This document shows, piece by piece, positions 30,726 to 41,534 of a stretch of DNA of 64,000 nucleotides. The notes under the pieces are model-generated. The model was not told the DNA's origin. It did not search any database and was given only the letters and a program-made list of their open reading frames with translations. The position numbers were made by a program, and so were the translations under genes. Position 1 is the first letter of the stretch; every line of letters begins with the position of its first letter. The stretch is from Heligmosomoides polygyrus polygyrus (taxonomy: Eukaryota; Nematoda; Chromadorea; Rhabditida; Heligmosomidae), in contig OX377204.1 of NCBI GenBank assembly GCA_947396885.1, positions 95,180,728-95,244,727 of the forward strand, written 5' to 3'.

Positions 30726-32936
30726 TTGGCTTGCATTTTCACTGCTCGACTGATACTGGAGATTGTCTTGCTTCTGAACACGTTTCGAGCGTCTGCCACA
30801 CTGCAAGCTACCAAGTACGAGATTACAATGAGTTATTTATCACTAAGCCTTTCGGCGCTATCACGACTTTGCACGACTTGAAAGGTCTAGAGGTTGAGGA
30901 AAGCTTTGCTCAAACTTCGCTTAAAGAAGTTATTTAGAGTGTTAATCGCGATTACGACGTCCATTAGTAACATTCCGGTCGATTACGGTAGGTTACGATA
31001 CGTATGGTGAACACAATTCCGCTGCATTTACCCACCTATAAGTGTCGTAACCTACCGTTATCAGCCAAAATGTTACTAACGGACGTCGTAATCGTGATTA
31101 ACACTCTAACTAACTTCTTTGAGCGAAGTTTGAACAAAGCTTTCTTCAACCTCTAGACCTTTCGAGTCGTGGAAAGACGTGATAACGCCGAAAAGGTTTG
31201 GTGATAAATGACTCATTGTAATCTCAACTTGCTAGCCTACAGTGAGGCAGATGCTCGAAACATGTGCACAAGCCGGACACACTCTCTAGTATAAGCCGAG
31301 TTGTGAAAATGCAAAACCAACACCGTGACCGGGAATCGAACCCCCGATGTCGGGCATAAGGAAACCACCAATTGCGGAAACCAGGAAACCTATCCACTGC
31401 GCCTCGGAGGCACGCTATGCACTGGTTCTGCATTCCAGCCCATATCAATGCCATCGCAATTCCATGGTAGACGTTAAGACATTCTTACTGGTTTGATATA
31501 ATGACTCGGCGAAAACGATGCACTTTTTACACTGAGGGTGAAGACTTCCAATATGAATTGTGTTCGCCGTGTAGACAAACGGTTCAAACCAAACTCTTCC
31601 CTTTAAGCGACACTTCGACGGAAGCTGTGCTTCACAAGGCCTGCAAGGAAGCGCACGAAGTGGGCGGAGCTCTGCAAATGGGCGGAGCTATGGCAGCTGC
31701 ATCGCATGTGACCGAAATTTTCGGATTTTTTTTGACTTTGCATATGCTGGGAAACCAGTGCAGCGATTTTCACACAGTTCCTCAGGAGCATGTTCGCATT
31801 TGGAACAACCTCGACTTTTCCGGTTCTGACCACAAGCAGAGTAGCTGGAACTCGGACTTCAGCCACTTTTTCGACTAGTTATGAGCCAATGGTCAACAGT
31901 GCAAGTGGCCGTTTTTTGACGGCACGTGGAGAGTTGCCGTTACAACGTGGCTGTTTTTGTTGACAATAGCGGTCAGTGTCGCGCTATTCAGATCGCTTTC
32001 GCCAGGTGAAATTCGACACCACGAGTCTGTTCCGTGGTTTTTTAAGCCCACTGGCCTTCTTGACACGTTTTCAGGGCTTCAGACGAGGCCTCCGACCACT
32101 ATTTCACGACTTCCTGCGTGCTTTCCCGAGGAGAAAACGGCCACCTTGAGGCAGTGGCTGAGTCGTGGGGATAGCTCATACTATTCTCGTGTGGCTATGC
32201 TTGGTTCATTTGGCTGGAAGAGTCACTTGCTCCATGTAGCAGCCATCCAATCGATTCAAGGATCGGGTCCCGCCCAAACCAACCAAGCCTTGTGCCCCTT
32301 TAGGGTTGATAAATTTCTACGAGATTTCTAGCATAGCGGCCATGAAGTGCCTTCACGACACCTAATAGAAGTGGAATACGTGGCGCAACCCAAACATCGA
32401 TTGATCGACGTCGACCTTTACTCTCTACTTTATAAACTTGATAACTGGCGAAATCACTGAGGTCTAGCGCAAATTACGATTTTGAAATTTCATAATGTTA
32501 TTTTTAAAACTTCTCACAATTTTTTCGACAAAAAATCAAAAATATCATAAAATCATGATCAATAATCGGCCATATGGCGAGCCTCTTCGTTGTTGCCCCT
32601 AACTCCTTTTGAAGAAACCGGAGAACTAATTTTTCTTGTTGATCCTATTAGTCTGAAACTACTAAATACTCGATCAATATTGAGTGTGGTATCGATTGTT
32701 TTTAAAGTTTTGTACTCCAGCCGTCTCATAATGTATAGTCACAAGGAACACTTAAATCGATCTTTCGCGCGAATCAATCGATATTGATGGATCCCACATA
32801 ACCCACCGAGCCTGCTCAAGTGTAAACCACGGAGGACGGTCAGGAGGTACACCCGCCCCCTGCTGGAGGCGCGCGATCTTCCTCTCATCCCCCTTGCTCA
32901 CCCATCCCCAACCCCTAGGCTTCACCAAGAGCCTAA

Positions 32937-33070
32937 GGCCTGGTTTACACTTGCGCCGCCACGCGGCGCGGCGTTATGGTCGCCATAGATATCGATTTTT
33001 CGCGTCGCCCGGTCGATATCTATTTCGACTATGGTGCCGGCAGCGCAGCGGCGCAACTATAAACCAGGGC
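32937..33070. mobile_element. Harbinger-like MITE in the right arm of the giant palindrome
   Basis: It runs from GGCCTGGTTTACACTTGCGCC to GGCGCAACTATAAACCAGGGC. TAA flanks it at 32934-32936 and 33071-33073, whereas the left arm reads GTCTAACGG with a single TAA and no insert. The core is ATAGATATCGATTTTTCGCG followed by its near-inverse. Confidence 0.95.
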
Positions 33071-33189
33071 TAACGGCTGCCTTACGAAAGCTTTGACACG
33101 CAAAACAAAAGTTCCCGCTCCTCAGAACAGCGGTGTACCTTCTGAGGCCACGCCCCCAGCAGGGGCGGGTGTACCTCCTGTCGCGCTGC

Positions 33190-34100
33190 CGTAAACCACG
33201 ATGTCGGTTCTTTGCAAGGATGTCTGTTACCGATACAACGGCGCTAATGCATTAATAGGAGTCGTGATGGCGTGATTCCTTACTCAAACGATGAATTCTG
33301 GGAGAAATCGATGACAAGATTGATCGATACTGCTAGAATTCTTGTCGCAAAGCCTGCTAAAAAGTCGTAATGTTTGCACCATTTCCACAGAAATCGATAA
33401 CAGCAAGCAGTGCAGTGGAAGGCCAATAAGCGGCCATTAATTTTGCGCGGACGCACAGACGGACAATGGACTAATGATGCAAATCCACAATTCTCCAAGA
33501 ATGAATGTTATTCTCCATTTAGATTTTCATTTTCAAGCCTGGACGTCATTCATCGTATTCATTACATCGTATCTATCGTAGACAGTCAACTCTACAAAAA
33601 TCGATAATCAATATTGCGCAATGTTCTAAAGTCTGTATAGCGATCATCATATATGCACTAAACGGCCAATTATGGGGAAAAACCGACGACAATATTGATC
33701 GCAGAGTTGAGTGTTTGAGATGGAAATTCCTCCTGTATAATGAATGAAACGTATGCTTGAAAACTGGAAAATTAAATGGAGAACAACATACATGCTTGAA
33801 GAATTGTGAAATTTTGTGTTATTTATAAAAAATGTTGGGCTGTGCGTCCGCGCAATATTAATGGCCGCTGGACAGTTTCCGGTGCACTAATCGATGTTGA
33901 CGATTTCTGTTGGAACATTGCAAATACATATTACGGCCGTTTACCAGACTTTGCGAGCATTTAAATCAATTGAAAAAGAGCAGTGTGGTCATTAATTTTG
34001 CTCGGAAGTACACAAGGACGGCACAGACGGGCGGATACGAGGGCATGTGTTTGAGAAATGGGACAAATTAACAATTTTACGTATACTGGTCAAGATTATG
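33190..34100. repeat. Degenerate repeat units, small group
   Basis: Words GGCCATTAATTTTGCGCGGACG, GCACAGACGGAC and GATCGATACT or ATCGATAATCAATATTG recur in both orientations (near 33300, 33430, 33600, 33850, 33990). They match units in the 51.4-57.4 kb field. No gene seen. Confidence 0.6.
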
Positions 34101-34387
34101 TAGTTAGGCGTAGCAGAGCTGCTCACAGGTGTGCGCCATAGATTTTCTTTCTTTCGCTAGAGCGACGAAACGGTCAGAAGGTCATGGACGAAGACACCTT
34201 GCACATTGGCCGTCCAACAGATCGAATCGAAAGCGACTGCTCTCAGAAAAATAAACAAATAAACAAAATTACAAGAATAATCCCGAGCACATTTGGATTG
34301 CATTGTTCTGGCCGATCGTTTCCGATTAAGTACTCGATGCGCTGTGACGATTGGTGTAGAAAAAACGGTAGGATTACCGCAATTCAG

Positions 34388-35744
34388 CTCTGTCTCCGCC
34401 CTTACCGAACGTATTTCGCTGACGCAGCGACGCCGGATAGCGTCGTCGTGCGCTCATTATTTATCCAACACTCCGGTAAAAAAGCTACCGGAACCGATAC
34501 GCAGCATGAGGATAATCTCCCGACGTCTCCACTAGTCTCGTCCGGTATCGAAAAACCACTGCACCAGCAACAGTTCCTTGATTTGATTGATGGTGTAGAA
34601 CTGAAGACGTCGTCGGCAAATCTCGGCAACTCAAGTAGGTTCGTAGCTGCGTTTGCTTAAACTCCTGGGACCAGATTCTTCAATCGCTTGCCGCCTTCTA
34701 ATGGTGAAAATACCGCCAAATTCTCTGACATGACATTCATCAGCATCAGGTTTAGCGGTATTTTCACCGTTAAAGGGCGGCGAGCGGTTGATGAATGTGA
34801 GTCCAGGTGAGCTTGCTATCAGAGTTTACTAGGTTTATGTTTCGGCGGAATCCCCTTCTTCAGAGCCTGAAAGGAAGCAAACCTAACTGTGACCACTCGA
34901 CTAAATGTCTCCAGAATCTTACCGGATTTTGAGACCAATTGGACACACAAAAGATGAGAAGTAGACGGCGATCGACCTCACCTAACCAAAGGTCACCAGG
35001 CGGTCAGGGCAGTAGGGTTCGTGAGGGTACTAAAGAAGACCATAGCCTGACTAGAATGGTCGCAGGAGGTACGGCTTGAGCTCCCGGGTTAGATACAGTC
35101 AATCCCCCTTTTTTATGAAACACGAGAGCTCAAGCCTACCTCCGACTAGCATTCTAATTAGGCTAATCAGGCCTCCTTTGGTACCCTCACGAGCGCTACT
35201 GCCCTGATCGTCTGGCGATCCTTGGTTAGGTGAGGTCTTCTTACTGCCTTCTTCTCATCTTGCGTACGTCCGATTGGTCCCCAAATCCAGAAGGATTGAG
35301 AAGAGGTTTGGTCGAGTGGTCGCAGGCAGGGTTTGCTTACTTTCAGGCTCTGAAGAAGGCGATCCCGCCGAAACATAAGCCTAACAGACTCTGATAACGA
35401 TCTCGCTTGTAGTTCAAGGAAACGCAACTACGAATTCATCATCATGCCGAGGTTTATAGAACATCGGACATGGTGAAGAAAGTTCCGTGACCGTTGAGGC
35501 CTGAACTTCTTGCGGTGCTGTTGGGGCTTCCTCGATGGATCACTTTGGCACAATTCCTTCTGTCTGATTCGAAGTTCTCCGTTCGAAGGCTCTCTGGATC
35601 CTTTCGTCGCTCCTCACGAACTGAATTGACTTTTCAGTGTCCATTTTCCACGAACTACTCGGAGCCCGACCTGATGTCGAGCTCGCCGGCTACACTTCAG
35701 AAGACCTCAAGACCTCGCCACGACGATCCTTCAGTTATCCGTGA
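34388..35744 (+). CDS. Unrecognised gene, last two exons
   Basis: Exon 34388-34634 follows CAATTCAG and encodes 82 codons, including HEDNLPTSPLVSSGIEKPL and QQQFLDLIDGVELKTSSANL. It ends in phase 1 at a GTAGGT donor. The 1003-nt intron holds a MITE (34671-34804) and a PLE-type palindrome. Exon 35638-35744 follows ACTTTTCAG and joins in phase to encode SIFHELLGARPDVELAGYTS and EDLKTSPRRSFSYP before TGA. The composition (Ser/Thr/Pro, acidic and TSPRRS-like phosphosites) suggests a cytoplasmic regulatory tail. I do not recognise the family, and earlier exons are not visible. Phase agreement and canonical splice sites are the main evidence. Confidence 0.4.
34671..34804. mobile_element. GATTCATCAA-family MITE
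   Basis: GGGACCAGATTCTTCAATCGC and GCGGTTGATGAATGTGAGTC are its inverted ends, with GGTGAAAATACCGCC paired to GGCGGTATTTTCACC-like sequence inside. CTG lies on the left and CAG on the right, so the target duplication is not clean here. Confidence 0.65.
34810..35412. repeat. Palindrome of PLE-type tails with ribozyme-like motifs
   Basis: The left arm (to about 35080) mirrors the right arm (from about 35110): GGTTTATGTTTCGGCGG against CCGCCGAAACATAAGCC, and CACCAGGCGGTCAGGGC against GCCCTGATCGTCTGGCG. The right arm at 35345-35382 has AGGCT, CTGAAGA, GGCG-ATCC-CGCC, GAAA, then AGCCT. These are the conserved blocks of a hammerhead-type fold, as known for Penelope-like elements. The segment between GAAA and the last helix is too short for a standard third helix. 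Confidence 0.6.
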
Positions 35745-35749
35745 CGCTA

Positions 35750-36540
35750 TCACATCGTAGCAGAACGCTCAGAAGCTGTCGAGCGGAGTGGATTCGTCAG
35801 GAGTTCCAGATCGTCTGTGCTCTCCGGCTCCTTGCCATTCACACTATTGGGTTAGAAACTAAGTCCACGCCGTTTTTTCTTAAATTTTACTCCAAATCTC
35901 GCTGAACCTTTTTGCACACTGTTATGAACCACTCGAAAGGGAATGATTTGCTCTATCAGAAAGTATGTTCCGCTTCTTCCCATTCCGATTTTTGTCAATT
36001 CTTAGGTGACTAAAGTGAAAAGCCAAAAAAAAGAACAGTTACCTTCGCCGACAGCACTCTCTCTGCTTATCTTTGAGTTTTTTTGGCACAAAGTTATACA
36101 CGATTCGAACGGTGATAAGTCGATTTACAAGAATTTCTGTTGCGTTTTTTTGTTCGTTTTGGTTTTCGTTAATTTACAGAGCTTTAAAAGGGAGTGTCCA
36201 AAAGACATAAAACATAAACCAACAGCTCTCATTCTTTGGTTAACTTTTTTTTTGAAAGTTCTACTATATATGTGCTTTGAAAAGAGAGTGTTTCGCATTA
36301 CTGGAAGGTATGTCTCGCTTATTTCCACTCCTATTTTTTAGCGAAATGTCAAAAAGAGAAAAACGACCTCGACCAATTTTCACTATATTTTCATTTTATT
36401 TATTTTTTATTATTTGGAAAGATAATGATTTGAAGTTTGTTTTAAAGAGCAGAAAAGCGGCCATTTTTAGTGCCAAAAACAGATCGCGCCATGCCCTCGT
36501 CCCCTACGTCGGATTTTTATTCGATTGAGAGCAAAATTTC
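35750..36540. other. No gene seen; dispersed repeat at the right edge
   Basis: It is AT-rich with homopolymers. Positions 36430-36537 share AGCGGCCATTTTTAGTGCC and TTTTTATTCGATTGAGAGC with 55140-55235, so this is a dispersed repeat that carries a GCGCCATGC word (36486). Confidence 0.5.
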
Positions 36541-37048
36541 GGATCTATCTTAGACCGGGGGGGGGGGCACATAACTAAAAGGTATTATATGTAACAAATC
36601 CACTTGAGACTTACCGAGCGGCCTCTACGGAACAACATGGGATCTAAACAAGAAAAGTCACAAACAAAAAAAAAACAACGAAAAATTGAATTTGTTGCGG
36701 TTGTAAGCCGGCAGAGTTGTCTGCCCTCCTCACCATGTTGGGTCCTGGTTGTAACATGTCAGGCAGCAGTTAGCACGCCGCTTGCGGCTTCATGCGTCCT
36801 ATTCACCATGTTAGATCCTGGTTACAACATGTCAGCCGGCGGTCAGCACACGGCATGCCTCCATTCCGTCGCTCTTTGTCCGCCGAGACTGTTGTAAACC
36901 GCGGCGATTTTTTATTCTTTTTTGTTCGTTCGTTTTTGGTTTCTTTTAGGCTTGAACTCGTTCTCTAGGAGCCGCTCGGTAAGTCTATTTATTTTGTTAC
37001 CTACTTTTTAGTTATGTGCCCCCCCCCCCCCGGACTAGGATAGATCCT
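36541..37048. mobile_element. Fold-back element with G-run termini, copy 2
   Basis: GGATCTATCTTAGACCGGGG and CCCCGGACTAGGATAGATCC are its ends. The interior matches 11303-11727 in inverse orientation (CCGCGGCGATTTTTT, TTGTTCGTTCGTTTTTG, ACCATGTTAGATCCTGG). It is about 85 bases longer than copy 1 because of an internal duplication of the CACCATGTT segment. Confidence 0.9.
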
Positions 37049-37221
37049 ACATGGTCATTTTTCTTTTTTGACTTTCCACTTTGCTGACCTAAAAATTGAA
37101 AAAGAAACAGAAATGAGAAAAAAGCGAAGCATACTTTTTGATAAAGCATTTCATTCTCTTCCGGATGGAATATAACATTGTATACAATACTTTCAGCGAA
37201 ATTTATAATAATATGCAAAAA

Positions 37222-37385
37222 ACAGCCCTGAACGACCGATATGACGCTCTTCGTGCCCCTCGAGCGAGGAGGATCCATTGGAGCACTCTGGCACGCGACA
37301 GGGACGAATGACGACGCTGCTGGCGCCCGCTCGAGCATGTCGATGATCAACGGGACGACAGGTGATACAGGTGATGCAAAAACGG
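37222..37385 (+). mobile_element. 3' end of an RTE retrotransposon
   Basis: The + strand reads ALNDRYDALRAPRARRIHWS, TLARDRDE, stop, RRCWRPLEHVDDQRDDR. This is the conserved C-terminus of RTE-type reverse transcriptase proteins, and the DNA matches 58390-58560 (-). Only the last 50 or so codons are present, as expected for a 5'-truncated insertion. Confidence 0.8.
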
Positions 37386-37389
37386 TGGG

Positions 37390-38060
37390 GGCCTGGTATC
37401 CAACCCTGTAGATGGGCACCGTGGTCTCGCTTCCGGTCAGTTGGTTTATTCCACGCTCTTCTTTTCATTCGTAGACCAGTCAAGACCGACTAATTCGATG
37501 ACAACAAAAAGATACTTGACTGGCATGAAAACAGCGAGCAGTGGGCAGATACGAATTTCTGCGTGTTACTATCACGTTGCAAATGAACGTCGAAAAGACG
37601 ACAGACGACGGCAAAGAACCCCTTTGAGGGTCGCGCCATGCATTACACTTATCGTAAAGCCATTTCTAGCGTATAGTTTTAATAAACTTTCTTTATTTTT
37701 TAAGATATATGTTTCCTATAAATGCTGTTGCTGTACGTCGAAAGATGTGCAACTCCATGTAAACAGAACCTCTGCTATCAATCGCATGAAAACCGCGTCG
37801 AACTAATCAACTTCATGGCGCAATCTCTTCGTTCAATACGTTAAAGAAGTGAAGTGCTACTACCACTCTCCACTTTATAACAAACTCTAATCCCTATTTT
37901 CCTTAAAAACAAACATTTTATAAAACTTCAAGCAGTGTGTTCACTCAAATACTTACGCACGTGAATTGAAATGTTTTTTAAAGAAGTCTTTTATACAGAA
38001 TAGATTGCGCCTTGTCGCCTTTTGTATTTTATTTTTAGAGGTTTCCTTTAAAAATATCCT
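37390..38060. other. No gene seen
   Basis: Low-GC sequence with two GCGCCATG-type words (37633 and 37815 on the other strand). No coding frame with splice sites is apparent. Confidence 0.4.
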
Positions 38061-38074
38061 AATTGTCTCAGAGT

Positions 38075-38235
38075 ACCTCCTCTAGTTTAATGTGCAAGAA
38101 GCATGTTTTGATTTGGAAAATGTTCAGTTTGATTTTCAAGGTGTCCAATTTCATTTGGAAAGCGTCCAATTTGGTTTGAAATGTGTCCAACTAGGCTTGA
38201 AAATGGTGCATAATAGACTGAAACAGCGGTACGCG
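38075..38235. repeat. Degenerate 19-base minisatellite (GTCCAATTTGRTTTG)
   Basis: The word TCCAATTTSATTTGRAA recurs five or more times in 38100-38220. Related words occur at 45620 and 55900-55970, and the CTCTAGTTTAATG word links it to the MITE at 54850-55015. Confidence 0.55.
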
Positions 38236-38479
38236 ATTTTTTCTGCCTGAAGTGGCGGTTTTCATAGCTCTCTAGTGCCCAAAAAATTTAGAGACTGCCA
38301 CACTAACCATAAGTAATTTTTTCTTTAATCAAAAAATAACCTGGCTACCAATTTTCAGGTTCAGCTTAAAGTATTAGCTACAGCTAAAAGTTTTGCGAGC
38401 AATTTTTAGTTTAAAAAAATCAGAAGAAGTTTTAATAAAAGGCGTGAAAAAATCGTTCATTCCTCAACTGCAAGCCTTC

Positions 38480-39935
38480 ACAGAAAAGGCATCGGCACTA
38501 TTGTACTTTCACGACTCCAGAGATCGAGGAGAGGTCGAAAAAAATTCGTCGCCCAAACTTCGTCCATGAGGGTTATTTGGGGTGCTGATCACGAATCTGA
38601 CATCCGTTTTTCAAATGTCGGCCGATTACGGTACCTTACGGTAAGTACCGGTGACTAAGGCTATCTAGATCAAAATCACTGATTTCTTCCAAACTTTGTC
38701 CAGGAGGGTGTTTTTCGGAGAGCTGATCACAATCTGACATCCGTTCTGTGTAATACGCTTGAGCACGGTGGGTTACGATAGGTCTGAGCGAATTGCCTAT
38801 GGTCTCGGTGATCTAGACAGCCTTAGTCACCAGTACCTTCTGCAACCTACCGTAATCAGCTGAAATTTTAAAAAAGAATGTCATGTTCGTTATCATCACC
38901 CCAGATAACCCCTATAGCCAAAGTATCGTCGAAATCGGTGATTATGACCTAGGCAGCCTTAGTCACCCTATCAACAGTAACCCACCGTAACCGGAGGAAA
39001 TTTCAAAAACGTGTGTCAGATTCGCGATCAGCACCGCCAAATAACCCCTGTTCGAAGTTTGAGCGAAATTATTGATCATGGCCTTAGTCACCCGTACCTA
39101 CCGTACTCCAGCGTAATACGCAGAGCGGATTTCAGATTCGTAATCAGCGCTCCAAATAATCCCGTGAGCGAAGAACCTCCGATTACGGTGGGTTACTGTT
39201 GGTAGGGTGACTAAGGCTGCCTAGATCATAGCACCGGTTTCGACGACACTTCGACTATAGGGGTTATCTGAGAGCGGTGATCACGAATATGACATTCGTT
39301 TTTAAAATTTCGGCCGATTACGGTAGGTTGCGGTAAGTACGGCTGAATAAGGCGATCTAGGTCACCTTAGTCACTCGCACCTATCGTAACCCACCGTACT
39401 CCAACGTAATACACAGACAGGATGTCAGATTGTGATCAGCTTTCCGAAAAAAACCGTCCTGGGCAAAGTTTGGTCGAAATCAGTAATTATGACCTAGATA
39501 GTCTTAGCCACCCCTACCTACCGTAACCTACCGTAATCGGCCAAAATTTCAAAAACAGACGTCAGATTTGTGATCAGCGCTCCAAATAACCTCCGAGGGC
39601 GAAGTTTGGGCGAAATCGCTGATTATGACCTAGACAGCCTTGGGCCTAGTTTATAGTTGCGCCGTCGTGCGACCGGGCAGCAGAGTCGGGATAGATATCG
39701 ATCGCGCGGCGCGAAAAATCAATATCTATGGCAATCGTGGCGCCGCGCCGCACGGCGGCGCAAGTGTAAACTACGACTTAAATTTTCAAAAATGGATGTC
39801 AGTTTGTGACCAGCATCAAAATAACCTCCCCGGGTGAAGTTTGGGCGACAAATCTTTTTCGACCTCTCTTTGACGTCTGGACCCGTGAAAGTACAATAGT
39901 GTCAAAGCATCTTCAGTGCCAATCGAGCAAACACC
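38480..39935. repeat. 1.45-kb palindrome with an internal array of GATTACGGTAGGTTACGG words
   Basis: The outer ends mirror each other: GGCATCGGCACTATTGTACT near 38480 and AGTACAATAGTGTCAAAGC near 39890. Inside, blocks with GACATCCGTTTTT, CGGCCGATTACGGTAGGTT and TGACTAAGGC alternate with their inverses at least six times, separated by about 130-250 bases. A Harbinger-like MITE (39642-39776) lies near the right end. No protein is encoded. Part of the same repeat is at 62880-63045 and at the centre of the giant palindrome (30965-31060). Confidence 0.8.
39642..39776. mobile_element. Harbinger-like MITE, TAA family
   Basis: GGGCCTAGTTTATAGTTGCGCC and GGCGCAAGTGTAAACTACG are its ends, with the ATAGATATCGAT core. 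Confidence 0.8.
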
Positions 39936-40067
39936 GCTTCCCTGCGTAAGAATGCATGGCGCGACCGCAACATCAAATTGTCTACACGGTTTTCTCTGTA
40001 TAAGACGCTAATGTGGAGGCGGGAATGCGCCAACCAATCAGAGCACTGAGCGCATACATTCCATAAG

Positions 40068-40204
40068 TGTTAGTATATACTTACGTCGCCACGCGGCGCG
40101 GCAGCACGGTCGTCATAGATATCGATTTTTGGCGCCGTCCGATCGATATCTATTCCGACTGTGGTGCCGCACCGCGCAGCGTTCCAACCATAAACTAGGG
40201 CCTA
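40068..40204. mobile_element. Harbinger-like MITE, TAA family
   Basis: CTTACGTCGCCACGCGGCGC and CATAAACTAGGGCC are its ends, and GTCATAGATATCGATTTTTG is the core. Confidence 0.8.
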
Positions 40205-40746
40205 GATAGCACAGATGTTCGATGCGAGCTGATTTACGTAGCGGATCCCATGTAGGCCACATTCACGACTTGTTCCGCTTTCTCTTACGGCCATTCAAGT
40301 TGTGCTAATATTCTTTTTGATTGGAAAGCTTTGTATGTGACTAAAAGCGCCGCACGATTGGCAGCTCTAACCCAACCAAAGGTACCAATATTTTTGAAAA
40401 ATATTTTCCACAGACAGAAGCGATCTACCGTTCAGGGAAGCGTCACGGACCATTAGAGCAGTCAATAGACTGTGACGCTCTCGAACAGCTGCATAACTCG
40501 CTGATAATTGACCTCGGGCACTCGACGAGAATGCACTCTGAGGTCGATGGCACTCGTGGTCGGTCGGGGCGGGGGAACCGGCAAGCTCGTCCATTAACGG
40601 GTCGTGGGGGGCGAGGACCGGTTCCTCGTGCAGCGTATGTTTAGAGAACACCCACGCACGCGCGCACACGAACGTACATAAATCTACACTCACAGACGAC
40701 GTACACACGTGACTCGATTTATCATCAAATCAACGCCGATCAAAAA

Positions 40747-40902
40747 TCACTCTTCTTCACACGGCGCGTAGTAGTCGACTGGGAAGTTCCATATTGCAGC
40801 ACCTGAAATTCAGAAGAGACGATGGGGATGTGGCCGCTGGATGAGGAATGTGCTTCACACCGAATCTTCGTGTAATGTCATTCCAGCTCATAGGGCACTT
40901 TA
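40747..40902 (-). CDS. Unrecognised gene, last two small exons
   Basis: The exon 40861-40902 (42 nt) encodes KCPMSWNDITRRF and ends in phase 1 at GTGTGA. A 58-nt intron ends in AATTTCAG. The last exon 40747-40802 joins in phase and encodes AAIWNFPVDYYAPCEEE before TGA. Intron size and acceptor are typical of nematodes, and the tail does not look like random translation. I do not recognise the family. Further upstream on the same strand a frame with PNRSLLKNVCSEKGTLVLQL (about 40955-41090) may be another exon, but it is not clearly in phase. Confidence 0.35.
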
Positions 40903-41164
40903 CTGCCCGACCTGACCTTTGCCAAGCATCAACTTTACTGCGGGAAGTTTAGTCCTCGAAGCGTAAATCAGTTCCCTTTGTTCCCTTGGCGAAGACTGTA
41001 AATGTCCGCCATGGAACCGACCAGAGTTGCAGTACGAGAGTTCCTTTTTCGGAGCAGACATTCTTGAGCAGCGAACGATTGGGCATACCGCAACATCGGA
41101 AAACGGGATCCAGTTCAAGTAGGGTGGGGTCAAGCAACGAAATGGGATAGGAGGTCTAACCAGG

Positions 41165-41530
41165 GAAGGGTTTCGGCCTCCCATGGAACTTAAAGCGCAG
41201 ACCAGGGTCATTAGAAGGAGCTCGGAATGTTCATTACGAAGGCGGCGGTCGAAACGGCAAAATGAAACTCCTGAGCGAGTTCTGACCTGACGAAATCCAC
41301 CCAGTTAGCCGTAGGCAGGCCCTGCGAATGAGCTGAAGCGAGAGCGATAAGTGATGCGATGCTTATTCGCACGCCAGCCTTCAGTCATCCCGGTGAACTT
41401 TGACTGATCAGAACTCGCTTAGGAGTTTCATTTTGCTGTTTTGACTGCCACATTCGTAATCAGCATTCCGTGCTCCTTCTAACGATCCTAGTCTCTGCCT
41501 CAAGTTCCATGGGAGCTCGAAACCCGGCGC
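41165..41530. mobile_element. Fold-back element
   Basis: CCATGGAACTTAAAGCGCAG to AGAACTCGCTCAGGAGTTTC-type blocks at 41183-41285 are mirrored at 41410-41515 (AACTCGCTTAGGAGTTTCAT, CAAGTTCCATGGGAG). Confidence 0.75.
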
Positions 41531-41534
41531 GATA

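Larger units (their letters stand above)
29034..33111. repeat. Giant palindrome (about 4.1 kb)
   Basis: The outer ends are CTTTTGTTTTGCGTGTCAAAG at 29034 and CTTTGACACGCAAAACAAAAG at 33111. Blocks mirror all the way to the centre near 31000-31050, for example GCGGGTGTACCTCCTGACCG (29160) against its inverse at 32850, CCACACTCAATATTGATCG (29325) against 32680, and GACGTCCATTAGTAACATT (30957) against 31070. The arms differ by scattered substitutions and small indels. The right arm carries a 134-bp MITE (32937-33070) that the left arm lacks. Each arm carries a SINE A fragment and a tRNA-like block. Apparent open frames in the arms differ in many amino acids and look fortuitous. Confidence 0.9.

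Noticed and set aside
29795..32331. Similar open frames in both arms of the giant palindrome (RSLSPYEIRHHESVPWFF and RSLSPGEIRHHESVPWFF)
   Set aside because: The arms are inverted copies, so similarity is expected. Amino-acid differences are frequent and there are no splice sites or recognised domains.
34184..34387. Upstream extension of the unknown + gene
   Set aside because: The frame is open but precedes a good acceptor at 34387 and resembles intronic AT-rich sequence.
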